From Saccharopolyspora sp. SCSIO 74807 (GTDB lineage: Bacteria > Actinomycetota > Actinomycetes > Mycobacteriales > Pseudonocardiaceae), in assembly GCF_037023755.1 (NCBI RefSeq), contig NZ_CP146100.1:5301501-5365500 (forward strand): a stretch of 64,000 bases of DNA, given 5' to 3'. The notes under the pieces are model-generated. The model was given only the letters and a program-made list of their open reading frames with translations, was not told where the DNA came from and did no database searches. Shown here in pieces: positions 36,730 through 46,971 of this stretch; positions within the stretch are counted from its first letter, which is position 1; every line of letters starts with the position of its first letter. A program made the translations under genes and the position numbers.

Positions 36730-38037
36730 TCAGCTCATCAGGGGTTCGGCCGACAGCGACGGCGGCGGGCCGGTCAAAGTGCCGCACACGTCGGTGATCC
36801 GGCGCGCGGCGTCGATGCGCTCGGCGAGGTAGCGCGCGTCCCGGCCGACGCCCTCCATCCGCCCGGAGCCCCAGGTGTACTGCCAGGGCAGCCCGAGGAA
36901 GTACAAGCCGGGAGCGCTGGTCACCCCGCGCCAGTGCGTGGGGTAGCCCCGGCCGTCGAAGACCGGCACCTCGATCCAGGTGTAGTCCGGCCGGAACCCG
37001 GTGGCGAAGATGACCGAGGTGATCCCGGCCGCCGCGAGGTCCAGCTCGCGCGGGTGCTCCGGTCCGGGCTCCCACACCGGCACGTACCGCGGCTCTTCGG
37101 GAGCGTCGATGCCGCGAGCGGCGATGTGGGCGTCGATGGCGTCCTTGATGGACTCCATCACCTGGTCCGCGTGGTCCAAGTTGGACGCCAGGTCGCCGGC
37201 GAAGCTCGCCGTGCCGCCGCGGATGTCGTCCAACCGGCCGTGGAGCCGCATCCCGTCGGCGGCGAAGGCGCGCAGGTCGATGTCGCGTCCGCCGTCGCGG
37301 CCGGTGACGTAGTGGTTGACCCGGCCGCGCACCTGAGCCGGATCGGCGAACTCGTCGATGCTCTTGGCGTAGTGGCCCATGTCCTCCAGCCACGCCACGC
37401 AGTCGCGGCCCCGGTAGAACCGCGCGACCCGGGGAGCGTTGCCGACGGCCAGGTGCACGCGCCGCCCGGCCAGGTGCAGGTCTTCGGCGATCTGTGCGCC
37501 GGACTGACCACTGCCCACCACCAGTACCTCACCCGGTGGCAACGCCTCGGAGCTATGGTAGTCCGCCGAGTGCAGTTGCGTGATCCCGGCTGGGATCCGT
37601 TCGGCGATGCGCGGGGTGCTGGGCACGTGATACGCACCGGTGGCGACCACGACCTGCTCGGCGCTGAGCCTGCCCGCGGTCGTGTCAAGCACGAACGTGC
37701 CCGCATCGGTGCGCCGCAACCGGGTCGCTTTCACCCCTTCGACCAGCGGCGGGTCGAAGAGCTCGGCGTAGCGTTCGAGGTAGGACACGATCTCGTCGCG
37801 CACCATGAACCCGTCCGGGTCCGGCCCCTTGTACGGAAATCCGGGCAGTGCGCACTGCCAGTTCGGCGTGACCAGGCAGAACGACTCCCACCGGCGGGTC
37901 CGCCAGTCATGCCCGAGCCGGTTCGCCTCGAGCACCACGTGCCGGATCCCGCGCTCCCGCAAACAGTAGCTGGCCGACAGGCCCGCCTGACCACCGCCGA
38001 CGACCACGACCGGATAATGCGTGTCGGTGACGGTCAT
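36730..38037 (-). CDS. MSMEG_0569 family flavin-dependent oxidoreductase
   Basis: 435 residues from ATG at 38037, with GAGG six bases upstream. The N-terminal FAD site is VVVVGGGQAGLSASYCL, the NADPH site is VLVVGSGQSGAQIAEDL near 168, and a third dinucleotide-like motif is FATGFRPDYTW near 353. The build is that of class-B flavin monooxygenases. It is the first gene of the Nit1C operon, so the promoter should lie upstream in 38038-38200. Confidence 0.9.
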   Translation of the reverse strand: MTVTDTHYPVVVVGGGQAGLSASYCLRERGIRHVVLEANRLGHDWRTRRWESFCLVTPNWQCALPGFPYKGPDPDGFMVRDEIVSYLERYAELFDPPLVEGVKATRLRRTDAGTFVLDTTAGRLSAEQVVVATGAYHVPSTPRIAERIPAGITQLHSADYHSSEALPPGEVLVVGSGQSGAQIAEDLHLAGRRVHLAVGNAPRVARFYRGRDCVAWLEDMGHYAKSIDEFADPAQVRGRVNHYVTGRDGGRDIDLRAFAADGMRLHGRLDDIRGGTASFAGDLASNLDHADQVMESIKDAIDAHIAARGIDAPEEPRYVPVWEPGPEHPRELDLAAAGITSVIFATGFRPDYTWIEVPVFDGRGYPTHWRGVTSAPGLYFLGLPWQYTWGSGRMEGVGRDARYLAERIDAARRITDVCGTLTGPPPSLSAEPLMS

Positions 38038-39416
38038 CGTTGCCTCGTGAACTGGTCTCCAACGCACTCCCGGTCACCGGATGTGACGCCACGGGTCACC
38101 GGAGAGTAGTGTTTTCGGACCGCGTCGTGAGTTCGAGGTTCGAGACGATCGCTCATTGCCATGGGTGCTCCAATTGCAGGGGATCGAGGGGGTGCCGCGG
38201 CGCTGCTGCGAGAACCATTCCAGCCGCCAGTCGTTTCCGAGCGAAGACATCGAGAATAAGGGACTGTTTCGTCGCGCACGTCATGATTTCGGCGATGTTG
38301 CCGCGCGAGTTAGGACACTAAGCCATATTGGGTTCAGGCGTAAAAGTGGCCGCAGCAGCCAACCGGTCTGACGCTGCTACCTCCAACCATGCGCATCGCT
38401 TCCCCGAACTTCACCGCAGGAATCAATAGTCCGGGTTTGGCTATCAACGAGACGAAGAGTCAGACGCCGCCTGCGTGCTCCCCGGGCCGGGAACTCCCGC
38501 CTGATTGCACTCACGTCTGACCTGAAAGACGACACAGAAGCCCGCGCCCGATTCCTCACCTCAGAGCGCCACTCCACGACAAGCGGCACCCTCCCGGCTT
38601 CTGGCCGCAGTGCACAACGGCCTCTCGACGGCAGAGTGCCTAGGGCTGCCCCCACAATGCCCGGAGACCAGTATCGGATATCCTGACCCGCGAGAATGAC
38701 ACACTCCCCACACGAATCACCTCTAGGTCACCGGGAAACTAGCGCGAGGCAGCCTCGACACGCACGCTCCTGCACAGCGATCCCGGCGACGGAGAATTGC
38801 ACATCGGCAAGTTCCCCAGCGACGTTACATAATGGCTCGTTGCGGCGCCGACTGTGCGCCTTGCGGTGATCAGAATCCGTGTCCGTTCTTCGGGGCGCCC
38901 CCGGGCTGTTCACTGGGCCGGTCACCAGACCTTAAGCGGCAAACCCCTGCGCGCGCTGTTGTTGCAGGACAAGTGGGACTCGCCCGCCGGTCGAGGCAAC
39001 CCAGCCTCGGCACCCCACGGGAACTTGTTGACGACTGTGGCGGGGAGCAGGAGGAGAGCAACTAGCCAACAATAGACGGCGGGATTGACCCATGGGCTCC
39101 GAATTCCCGATTCATCGCAATACTTCCCACTTTCCGCGCCACCACTTGCTCTCCTATTGCTGCTCTCTGTGTCACCCCTAATGCCTGATCGACAGAAATA
39201 GACATTCTAGCGAAACTCCAGCGGGATCTGGCTGCATGTCGAAAAATCTTGAAAAACGCCGCAGTTTCGACTTGGCACCAAGCATCGCCGGCGTTACGGT
39301 AGATACATCGGAACACGGGGGCAAAAACGGAGTTCCGAGAAGCTGATCACCGAGGGATCAAATGGGATTGGCACCCCGTTTATCCCGCGCAGCGGTAAAC
39401 CCCGAAAGGGATACTC
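38038..39416. other. Long intergenic stretch
   Basis: 1.38 kb without a gene I can support. Short frames on both strands have no recognisable proteins. It must hold the promoter of the Nit1C operon at its left end and that of the 39417 gene at its right end, where AAAGGGA sits 6 bases before the ATG. GC falls in parts (38190-38360, 39070-39310), suggesting degraded foreign DNA. Confidence 0.5.
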
Positions 39417-40021
39417 ATGACTCTGGTTTCTGTTGAGGCTTGGCGTCGCGGTGACGGTCACCTGAGCGTCGATACGCAAGCGTGGATCGACGACAGGGGC
39501 ACCTATGCCCCGGGGCTGACTGAGGATCTGCGCGCGTGGATGGACAGGAATAGTCACCGCTACGCAGACGATGATGCACTGATCGGGTGGGCGGTTGCCC
39601 GTACCGGCCAGGAGCCGTCCGGGTTGCATGGGGACGGGGCGCTTTGGGCGCGCATTTCCTGTTCAATTTCTCCGATCACCTGCTCGCCGACGACTTCGGG
39701 TTTGTCGTGTTCTCGGCGGGCTCGCTGGGCGATTTGATGGTCGTGGTGGCCGATGAGGTCGGCCGCTACGTCGCGCCGACCGTGCACCACTCGGCCGTCG
39801 AGATGACCGACTGGGCCGACTACTCGAACGCTGAGGGCGAGTGTGCGCGGGGGCACCGGTGGAGCACGAACGACACCGTGCACCTGCACGCGTGGGACAG
39901 CGCCGACGTCAACACCTACAGCGTGACGGACCTCGTGCGCGTGCCGTTCGACGACCGTTCCCGCGCCTATGTCGAGTGCCCGGCCTGCGGCAAATCCATC
40001 CGATTCGTCTGCGGCTTCTGA
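39417..40021 (+). pseudogene. Frameshifted gene for a zinc-ribbon-like hypothetical protein
   Basis: The first segment (ATG at 39417, MTLVSVEAWRRGDGHLSVDT) runs in frame to about 39648. The natural continuation (HFLFNFSDHLLADDFGFVVF) is in another frame to 40021. The second half has the cysteines ECARGHRW and CPACGKS, a possible zinc ribbon. The two pieces read as one 200-residue protein if a single base is corrected. No family recognised. It may also be a sequencing error. Confidence 0.6.
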
Positions 40022-40120
40022 CCGCGCGCGGCCGGCCCCGGGCGCACATGCGCACTCGCCCCGCGTGCGGCCGCTCCCTTCGTCGCTTCCGTTCTTCCGA
40101 TCTTCCTTGTGAGGTGTGCT

Positions 40121-40612
40121 GTGTTCGTGCTGTCCGCCAATGGTGACATGATCTCCATCGATCACGACGACGCCGACTCGGTGATCAACCTGGAAAACGC
40201 CGCCGACGACACGGAATTCCGTTGCTCGGTGTGTGGCATTCCCGTCTACGACACCTCTGGCGGTTACGTCGATGAACGCGGCGAGTGGGCGTGCGAGGCC
40301 TCCGAGCCCGTTGGCGATCCGGACGTCGATGACGCGGCTGCGGAGGTTGTACGCGGCCCGCACCGCCCGCAGCGGGTGCCGCTGGCGTGGGTCAACGGTG
40401 CTGCGATTCGCACGGAGCCCGAGCAGGGCTCGGTCACCGTCTCGATCAACGTCGGGGACCCGCGCGGAGCGTTCACCTTTTCCGTGCGCCGCGTGCCCGA
40501 TGATGCGCCCGCCAACGCCGGTCGGCTGGTCATGCACGTCCCGCATCCAGACGAGCCGCTCCAGCATGCGCCGCTGATCCCCGCGCATCCCGGAACGTAC
40601 TGGGTCGGTTGA
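40121..40612 (+). CDS. Hypothetical protein with a CxxC motif
   Basis: 163 residues from GTG at 40121, with GAGG at 40111; GTG at 40109 would add four residues. It starts VFVLSANGDMISIDHDDADS, has RCSVCGIPVYDTSGGY near 35, and the C-terminal half is beta-rich (GSVTVSINVGDPRGAFTFSV, then AGRLVMHVPHPDEPL). Together with the frameshifted gene before it, it forms a two-gene unit. Function unknown. Confidence 0.65.
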   Translation: MFVLSANGDMISIDHDDADSVINLENAADDTEFRCSVCGIPVYDTSGGYVDERGEWACEASEPVGDPDVDDAAAEVVRGPHRPQRVPLAWVNGAAIRTEPEQGSVTVSINVGDPRGAFTFSVRRVPDDAPANAGRLVMHVPHPDEPLQHAPLIPAHPGTYWVG

Positions 40613-40645
40613 CCTGTGGTCGGTGGCCGCCGTTGACCTGAGCAG

Positions 40646-40702
40646 CGTGTTGTCCAGCTCGGCTTGCGCGGCTGCTCGCTCGGCTTGGGCCGCGATCCGC
40701 TG
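40646..40702 (-). pseudogene. Short serine-recombinase scar
   Basis: The minus strand reads RIAAQAERAAAQAELDN, matching the coiled-coil region of the 6872-8815 integrase (TAQADRAAAQAELDG), and the DNA is similarly close. It is only about 57 bp and lies exactly between the hypothetical gene and the broken PKS gene, like a recombination scar. Confidence 0.6.
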
Positions 40703-42406
40703 CGAAGCCGACGGCGCAGTCGCGCTCGAAGGCACCGCCGTCTGCGCTGTCGTGCCCGCGGAGCAACTGGCCACCCGGACCAGCTTGCCGGTGACAGACG
40801 AGGACCGCGCCCGCCACGCTGCGCCCTGCGACCACCCCGGCACCGATCTCCGGTCGCGCCCCGCACGCTTTTTCGGGCATTCGGCCCGCCTGCCCGGACC
40901 GATGCTGTTGATGCTCGACCGACTCACCGCCTACTGGCCGGACGGCGGACCTGCCGGGCTCGGGCGGTTACGGGCGGATGCGACGTCCGTGCGGACGCCT
41001 GGTACTTCAAGGCGCACTTCTACGGGGACCCGGTACAGCCCGGATCGCTCGGCATCGAGGCGATGTCCCAGCTGCTGTCCTGCTACTTGGTCGAGCGTGG
41101 GATCGGTGACGGGTTCCACTTCGAACCTGTCGTACCCGCTTCCTGGAAATATCGCGGGCAGGTTCTGCCCTCCGACGAGCTGGTCACCGTCGAACTGGAT
41201 GTAGTCGACGCTGAGTTGGGCCCCAATGGCGGGCATGCGGACACCGAGGGGTGGTTGTGGGTGGACGGCCGCAAGGTCTACCACGTGCCGCACCTGCGGG
41301 TTCGAGCAGTTCCCGGCACTCCCGTTTCACCGTCCATTGTAGACACCTCACTCGACCCCGGGGAGGACGAGTGGCTGACCGACCACTGCCCCACCTGGAC
41401 CGTTCCCGCCCTGCCGTTGATGTCGACGGCCGACCTGCTCGCCAGCTCCGCCGCGGATCACAACGGCCGGCCGGTGCGGATGCTGCGCGATCTGAGCATG
41501 CAGCGGTGGGTCCCCGCCCCCGGCCCGGTCCGGTTCCGCACCACCTGCACCGGCCAGCGAGCACAGCTCGCGGTGTGGCACGAGGCAGGAACGCTTTCGA
41601 GGTTCGCACCAGTGGCCACCGCTGAGGTCGGCTTCGAACCACCGCCTCGCCCGGACCGCTTCGCCCCGCTGGCGGACTGCGCGGACGTTCCGGACCCGTA
41701 CGCGAACGCTGATCTCTTCCATGGGCCGCACTTCCAGTACCTCGTGGCGCTGAAGACCGGCTCCAGCGGGGCCAGCGGCATCCTCGATGCCGAACGAGGC
41801 TCGGTCCCCCGAGGTGTGCTGCACCAAGGGCTGTTGGACGCCGCCCTGCACACCATCCCGCACAATGAGCTACACCTGTGGGAGCCGACCGTGGGTCCCG
41901 GCAGGCTGGCGTTCCCGCACCGGCTCAGCCACCTCGCGGTGTTCGATCCCCTGCCCGACTCCGGCGAGATCGAAGTCGAGGCCCGGTCCGCCGGGGTCGT
42001 GCCGGACGACCTCGTCGCGATTGACATCCAGATGTGCCGGGGAGAACGCGTGCTGGTCGCGTTCCGGACCGTGCTCATGCACATCCCGATCGGCGACCTG
42101 TCCTCCGTTTCCGGGTCGGATCGCCGCGCCTTCCTACGCGACGGCACTCCCGACACACGGCTCCTGCTGACCGGCCGGGACGGCGTCCTGCGCCGGCGTG
42201 ACGTCGAGCGGATGGACGCGCTGCCGGGAACCGTCAACACCGTCTACGGCCTGCCCGCCGACACCCGCGCCTCAGAATGGCTGCCGCATATCGCCGCCAA
42301 GGACCACATCGCGCGAACCGCCGGAGTCCATCCGAGAACCGTCGAGATCACCAGCCTCGACCACGTCAGCTGGGACGAGGACTCCGCCACCGTGAGGACA
42401 CCATGA
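40703..42406 (+). pseudogene. 3' part of a PUFA-synthase-type polyketide synthase (dehydratase region)
   Basis: The 5' end is missing and there is one frameshift near 40979. LPGPMLLMLDRLTAYWPDGG is in one frame and DAWYFKAHFYGDPVQPGSLG in the next, as in the FabA-like tandem hot-dog dehydratases of PfaC/HglD-type proteins. A second hot-dog region (FHGPHFQYLVALKTGSSGAS, then GVLHQGLLDAALHTI) follows, and a tail (HIAAKDHIARTAGVHP) resembles the start of a phosphopantetheinyl transferase or linker. The stop overlaps the reductase start. It is a remnant of a larger lipid or polyketide cluster cut by the scar at 40646. Confidence 0.75.
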
Positions 42407-43422
42407 TCCTGATCACCGGAGCTTCCGGCGCCGTCGGCTCAGCCCTGCTGCGCGAATTCGACGGGTCCGAGGACATCATCGCGCTCACCCACCACAAACC
42501 AGTAGGCGTCGCGTCTGTACGCGGCGACGTGACCCGGCCCTGGCTCGGCCTTCACCCGTCCGACTACCGCGACCTCGCAGCCCGGGTCGACGTGGTGGTG
42601 CACTGCGCGGCGGCCGTGAACTTCTCCGCCTCGCACAAGCACCTCCACCGGGTCAACGTCATCGGCACCGGCAACGTGGTGCAGCTCGCCGAGGACGCCG
42701 GGGCCCGCCTGGTGCACGGCTCGACAGCGTTCGTCGACCGAGCCGGCGATGGCACGCCCTTCGACGCGTATGCAGCCACCAAAGCCTCCGGCGAGACCCT
42801 CGTCCGCGAGTCCGGCCTTCCTGCCAGCATCGCCCGCATCTCAACCGTGATCGGTGACTCGAGCACGGGCGACATCCCGCGTTTGCAAGCGTTCCACTAC
42901 CTCCTCGGATTCGCCCTGTCCGGCCAGCTCCCCTTCCTACCGTGCACACCCGGGACCCGCGTCGACCTCGTCCCTCGGGACACCGTGGCCACCGCCCTGG
43001 CCGCTCTCGCCCGCGATCCCGAAGCACGCGGCGACTACTGGATCACCGCTGGACCGAGCGCCCTGCCGATGGAACGCATCATCGACATCGCCTGCGAGGC
43101 CTCGGCCGCTCGGGCCTCGCACGACGAGGACCTGCGCGACATCGACCAGACCGTCTTCCACACCCGACTCATCGACCCCGCCGTAGCCACCACGGTCATC
43201 AACGGTGTCCTCTCCCGGGCCTCCAGCTCAGCGGAGCCCAGCGTCATCCAGCGCGCCGCCGACCTCATGAGCGCCTTTGACGATGCCGACCCGTTCCCGA
43301 CCTCACTCGGAATCCTCCCGTCGGGCCCGCCCAAGCCAACCACCCACTCCAACGAAACCGCGCTGCGCCACCAGATCGACCATCTTGCCGACCTGCCCCG
43401 GGACACGTGGGAGCTTTCGTGA
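42403..43422 (+). CDS. Extended SDR, thioester-reductase-like
   Basis: 339 residues. The NAD(P) site is MILITGASGAVGSALLREF. The SDR active site YAATKASGE (Y-x3-K) is near 123, and the C-terminal part (RLQAFHYLLGFALSGQLPFL) fits the NAD-binding_4 group that reduces carrier-bound acyl chains. ATGA overlap with the PKS remnant. A fragment of a close relative lies at 63530-63681. With the PKS truncated, its original substrate is probably gone. Confidence 0.85.
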   Translation: MILITGASGAVGSALLREFDGSEDIIALTHHKPVGVASVRGDVTRPWLGLHPSDYRDLAARVDVVVHCAAAVNFSASHKHLHRVNVIGTGNVVQLAEDAGARLVHGSTAFVDRAGDGTPFDAYAATKASGETLVRESGLPASIARISTVIGDSSTGDIPRLQAFHYLLGFALSGQLPFLPCTPGTRVDLVPRDTVATALAALARDPEARGDYWITAGPSALPMERIIDIACEASAARASHDEDLRDIDQTVFHTRLIDPAVATTVINGVLSRASSSAEPSVIQRAADLMSAFDDADPFPTSLGILPSGPPKPTTHSNETALRHQIDHLADLPRDTWELS

Positions 43423-43459
43423 TCCACACCTGAGTTAAAAGTTCGCCGGTCACACAACG

Positions 43460-43480
43460 GCCCCGCAGATCCGGCGGGGC
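43460..43480. terminator. Hairpin terminator after the SDR gene
   Basis: GCCCCGC pairs with GCGGGGC around seven bases, 37 bp after the stop at 43422. No T-run follows. Confidence 0.6.
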
Positions 43481-43574
43481 ACATGAAAACCCATTGAACA
43501 CGGTACGTCCGCTCGTCCTGGTTCCCCGGCGCGCTCCGCCGCGAACTCGATCCCGGACGATGGCCGCGACGCAA

Positions 43575-43700
43575 TCACTCGATTCGATCCTCGGCCGAGC
43601 CGACGTCGGCGGTAAGGTCGCAGGCATGGAGACGAATCTTCGGTTCGGGGATGCCTCCCACTGGCACGGGGCCGAGTCCCCCTCGGACACGCGATGATCC
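43575..43700 (-). pseudogene. Integrase C-terminal tail with core copy c
   Basis: The minus strand reads VRGGLGPVPVGGIPEPKIRL then HACDL to a stop at 43575. The core CCTCGGACAC lies at 43681-43690 in the same V-R-G frame as at the other sites. Upstream integrase domains are absent. The DNA left of the core shares GCATGGAGACG with core site e at 58297. Confidence 0.55.
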
Positions 43701-44007
43701 CCTGGTCAATGAGTTGAGCAGGGGTTTTGTTGCACGCATGTTGCGGTATTCCCGATGATCGGGCTGTGACCTGGCGTTGCGTTCGTGGGGGTTTGACTTG
43801 ACTCCCACCCGGACACTCGCACGGCCTCGTTGTGAGCACGCGGTGCGGTGCAGCGGAGAGAACCTAGGAGTTTGGGGCTCCTAGCCCGCCCCGGCACATG
43901 CGTGGGAGTACAGTCGATCTCTCGGTTTCGGGCGAATGTATCCTCGCCTCGCCGCCAAGCCCAGGCACTACGATCCGTAGTCGTTCGGTGCCACCCTCGG
44001 CATCACC
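43701..44007. other. Gene-free DNA between integrase tail and CRISPR-like array
   Basis: No supported gene. A small hairpin CTAGGAG/CTCCTAG occurs at about 43864-43884. If the adjacent array is a real CRISPR, its leader would lie here or be lost. Confidence 0.4.
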
Positions 44008-44190
44008 TTGCGGTTCCCTCCGGGAACCGCCCTTCATCGAGGCCTGCCTCGGCTGCGGGTGCACGCGCTGATCGCCGGCCGTGATTGCGGTTCCCTCTGG
44101 GAACCGCCCTTCATCGAGGCCTGGCTGCCGCGCACTCGGCGCAGCTCGGGGATGGTGAGCTTGCGGTTCCCTCCGGGAACCGCCCTTCAT
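44008..44190. CRISPR. CRISPR-like mini-array, three repeats and two spacers
   Basis: Repeats start at 44008, 44085 and 44161. Thirty bases beginning TTGCGGTTCCCTCCGGGAAC and ending CCCTTCAT are shared with one mismatch; the first two extend to ATCGAGGCCTG (about 39 bases), while the third diverges after TTCAT. Spacers of 38 and 37 bases are unrelated to each other. Each repeat contains a perfect hairpin GCGGTTCCC/GGGAACCGC. No cas gene is visible in the window. It could alternatively be a REP-type palindromic repeat. Confidence 0.55.
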
Positions 44191-44864
44191 AATCGCCCGC
44201 CCACGTAGCCGGAGGCGTAGGCCCGCTGCAGCACCAGAGGCAGCAGCCCGGGGAGGTCGACATCGACCCCGTTGGCGATCACCTGCCCGGAAACCGCATC
44301 GACCGGGTCACCGCCCTTGCCGTCACAGCCGCGGTTTCCGTCGGTGCGCTGCCCACCGACCCGGTCCCCGGAAACGTCGGGACCCTGGCGATCCGACCTG
44401 CCCCGCGAACCTGCGCCAGGAGCCGGCCCGGTGGTGTCGCCGGGGGTGTCGGCGTCGGCGGGTTCGGTGCCGCCGGGGCCGGTGTCGGGGGTGTCGGGGG
44501 TGTTTTTGGCGTGGGTGGAGCCGGTGGGGGCGGGGCTGTCGCCGCCGCGGAGTGCTCGGCGGAGGGCGGTGTGGATGTCGTCCCAGATGGTGCCGAGTTT
44601 GCTCAGCAGCGGGGAGAGTTTCTCCAGCGAGCGGGTCAGTTGCGTGATCAGGTCGGTGATCTTGGTGACCCAGCGGGAGATGAGGGTGACCGCGGAAGCG
44701 ACCACGTGGGGGGTGGCGATGCCGAGGGTGCCGCCGAGTTCGGCGGCCCATTGGGGGATGCGGGCGATCAGGGTGGCCACACATTCGGAGACGAGTTCGC
44801 GCACGAGGAAGGGAAAGCGAGGGGCGCGAAACGGCAGTCGACGCGAAGCCCGTACGCGTACCAC
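44187..44864 (-). pseudogene. Rhs/polymorphic toxin fragment (pre-repeat region)
   Basis: 225 residues. A helical region (WVTKITDLITQLTRSLEKLS) resembles WXG-type N-terminal parts. Then come a Pro/Thr/Asp linker and DPVDAVSGQVIANGVDVDLP then LPLVLQRAYASGY, the DUF6531 start of Rhs proteins. The frame then ends at once because the third CRISPR-like repeat replaces the YD-repeat region. The 5' end also lacks a good start and appears truncated. Confidence 0.7.
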
Positions 44865-45021
44865 GAGCCTTCCATCTCGACGATGGAGCGTGCAGCATCG
44901 CTGACTTCACTTCCCTCCGGCATCTCCGGCAAACTCGAGGCCAGAGAGGCTGGCAGCCCCGCCAGCCCTCGAACGGTTCACAGCCGTCGGGACAGGCGGG
45001 ACACCAGGCTTGCGCACTGCG

Positions 45022-45085
45022 CTAATCAGGCTCCGGCAACTCGATCCGTGTGGTCAGTGCACAACTCGCCCCTCGGACACATTGT
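45022..45085 (-). pseudogene. Integrase C-terminal tail with core copy d
   Basis: The minus strand reads VRGASCALTTRIELPEPD and stop at 45022, nearly the same as the tail of the integrase relic at 23847 (VRGRSCALSTRLELPEPE). Core CCTCGGACAC is at 45071-45080. It lies 38 bp beyond the stop of the next integrase relic. Confidence 0.65.
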
Positions 45086-45118
45086 TACCCCATAGGAAAG
45101 TGACATCCTCGTCGCTGG

Positions 45119-46430
45119 TCAGGCTCGGTCGGCTGTCACGACCGGGCCTTCCTGGGTGTAGATGATGACTATGTTGTTGTCGCGCAGGAACCGGGCGAGT
45201 CCGTCAGCACCGCGCGCGGACGGCGGCGCCGGACAGGCCATGGCCGAGTTCGTCATCGTGGCCGCCACCTCTACTAACAGGTGGTCTTCGCGGACATAGA
45301 GGTTCTTCGGCTCACCCGGCGGGCGGTTCCGGGTGCTGGTATGCCATGACGGCATCGATACCCGGGACGACGGTGCGCCCAGTGCGAGTCCATCCGACGC
45401 CGACACAGCCCGCACCGCACCAGCCCCGCAAGCAGGTAGACGCGGGCGCTGCCGGATACGGCGCCGCGTGTGGCTCGCATGTGTTGCACGGCGACGAAAT
45501 CGGCCTCGCTGACCAACGCCGCATGCGTCGGCCGACTCGAGATCACCCACTGCTGCGGGCTGCTCCACCCCTGCAGCGACGGATCTTCCTCACCGGTGCC
45601 GCGGCGAGTGTGCTGCCGATTCCACACCTGACGGCCCGTATACCGCGGGTTGGATAGGATCGAGGTCACCGTCGGAACCCTCCAGCCCTGACCACAGCGA
45701 CGCGGATTCCGCCCCGGATCCAGCACGGACGGACACGGCACCTGCCGATCATTGAGCGCCCGGGCGATACCCGCGATGCTCACGCCCGCCCGGCGCTGCG
45801 CGAACATCCACCGCACATGCGGTGCCGTGCCGGGATCCGGCTCCAGCCCGATGCAGTCGCCGACCCCACCGCGCCTGCGCCCGATTCGGATGCGGGCCAG
45901 CATCAACGAGGCGATACCCATACGGCGGCCGACCACCGAGATACCGACCCTGCTCCCGGGTTTGCGCGCACATCGCCGCCAACACCCGCTGCCGGGACCT
46001 AAAGCACCTCACGCTGCGACTGAGCACCCAACATCGTCATCAACGCCTGATGCCGCGGATCAGCAGCGTCGAACCGCCCACCCGCCTCCGGCAACCACAC
46101 CTGCACACCACAACGCTCGAACAACGGAAGCAAACGAGCGAACTGATCATCAGTGAACGCACGCTCATACTCACCAACGACGACCGCATCGAACCCACGA
46201 TCCTCCGCCTCGATCGCCGCCAACAGTGCAGCCGCACTCCGACGCCGCGCCCACGGCACCCGCCGAGAACACCCAGCGTCGAAATACTCCGCAACCACCA
46301 CCCCATACCCGCCAATCGTGTGTTCCGCCGCATCCCGCTGCCACGCCGCCGACGTCACCCCATGCTGATGACGACACGTCGACGTACGGCCATAGAACGC
46401 AAACCGCAACCCATCAACATCCGAAGACAC
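45119..46430 (-). pseudogene. Serine recombinase (second subfamily), multiply frameshifted
   Basis: GTG at 46430 starts VSSDVDGLRFAFYGRTST with the nucleophile Ser. The sense then moves between frames near 46000 (after GAQSQREVL), near 45880 (around ARWGRRLH) and near 45330 (before NLYVREDHLL). Recognisable segments are YLGGRPPYGYRLVDAGPHPN, ILSNPRYTGRQVWNR and VRCGLCRRRMDSHWAHRRPG. It ends NNIVIIYTQEGPVVTADRA. Related to the copies at 58482 and 62225, and distinct from the 6872/23847 type. It cannot be functional. Confidence 0.8.
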
Positions 46431-46440
46431 ACACCCCGCC

Positions 46441-46971
46441 GGTCGACGACCGGAACGCTCCGCCCACTCCCCCAACAGATCCTGCTGCAGATCCTGCTGC
46501 CCGAACACCGCCACACCGATCACCCCACCGGACGCCACGTTTCCGGCGAGACGACAAGACCAGAACCCCAGTGACGCCAAGCAGACCGCGACCACTCGTT
46601 CAGCCCAACCACCACGCACAGAGTCAGCACACCGATCACAGACTCCGTAGCCTCCCTCGACGCCTCGGATCCTGGTGCTCCACCGTCGACGTGCGCCCAT
46701 AGAAACGCGAACCGCAAAGCACCCTTGCCCCGATCACCGGGTCGCACGGCCCATGTGTAGGCGTTAAAGCCAGCCCGCAGACGCATCCTGCTCCCGCTGC
46801 CGCAGTCGCTCATCAACACCTTGCTCAGCTCGTATACGCCCGACCAACGAGACGTGCACCTTCATCTACTAACGACGTTCGAACGCGAACTACCAAGACA
46901 TCCCAACGTCGCTTCCCCGGGAGGCGTCGAACAGGACCGCGCCTACACCTTCGGTCAGTCAGCGGGTCGCC
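46441..46971. other. Region with a second recombinase N-terminus remnant
   Basis: Minus-strand pieces GALRFAF near 46720 and GARRRWSTRIRG in the adjoining frame correspond to the nucleophile region of a serine recombinase (RFAFYGRTSTVEHQ-like), now frameshifted. The rest has no supported gene. This suggests that yet another integrase once began here, upstream of the defence cluster. Confidence 0.45.

Noticed and set aside
38832-39075. Small + strand frames in the 38-39.4 kb gap
   Set aside because: Two overlapping frames, neither with a ribosome-binding site, family match or consistent codon bias.
43671-43690. tRNA T-arm-like reading of GGCCGAGTCCCC next to the cores
   Set aside because: No acceptor, D or anticodon arms at any of the six places, and the sequence is better explained as an integrase coding tail.
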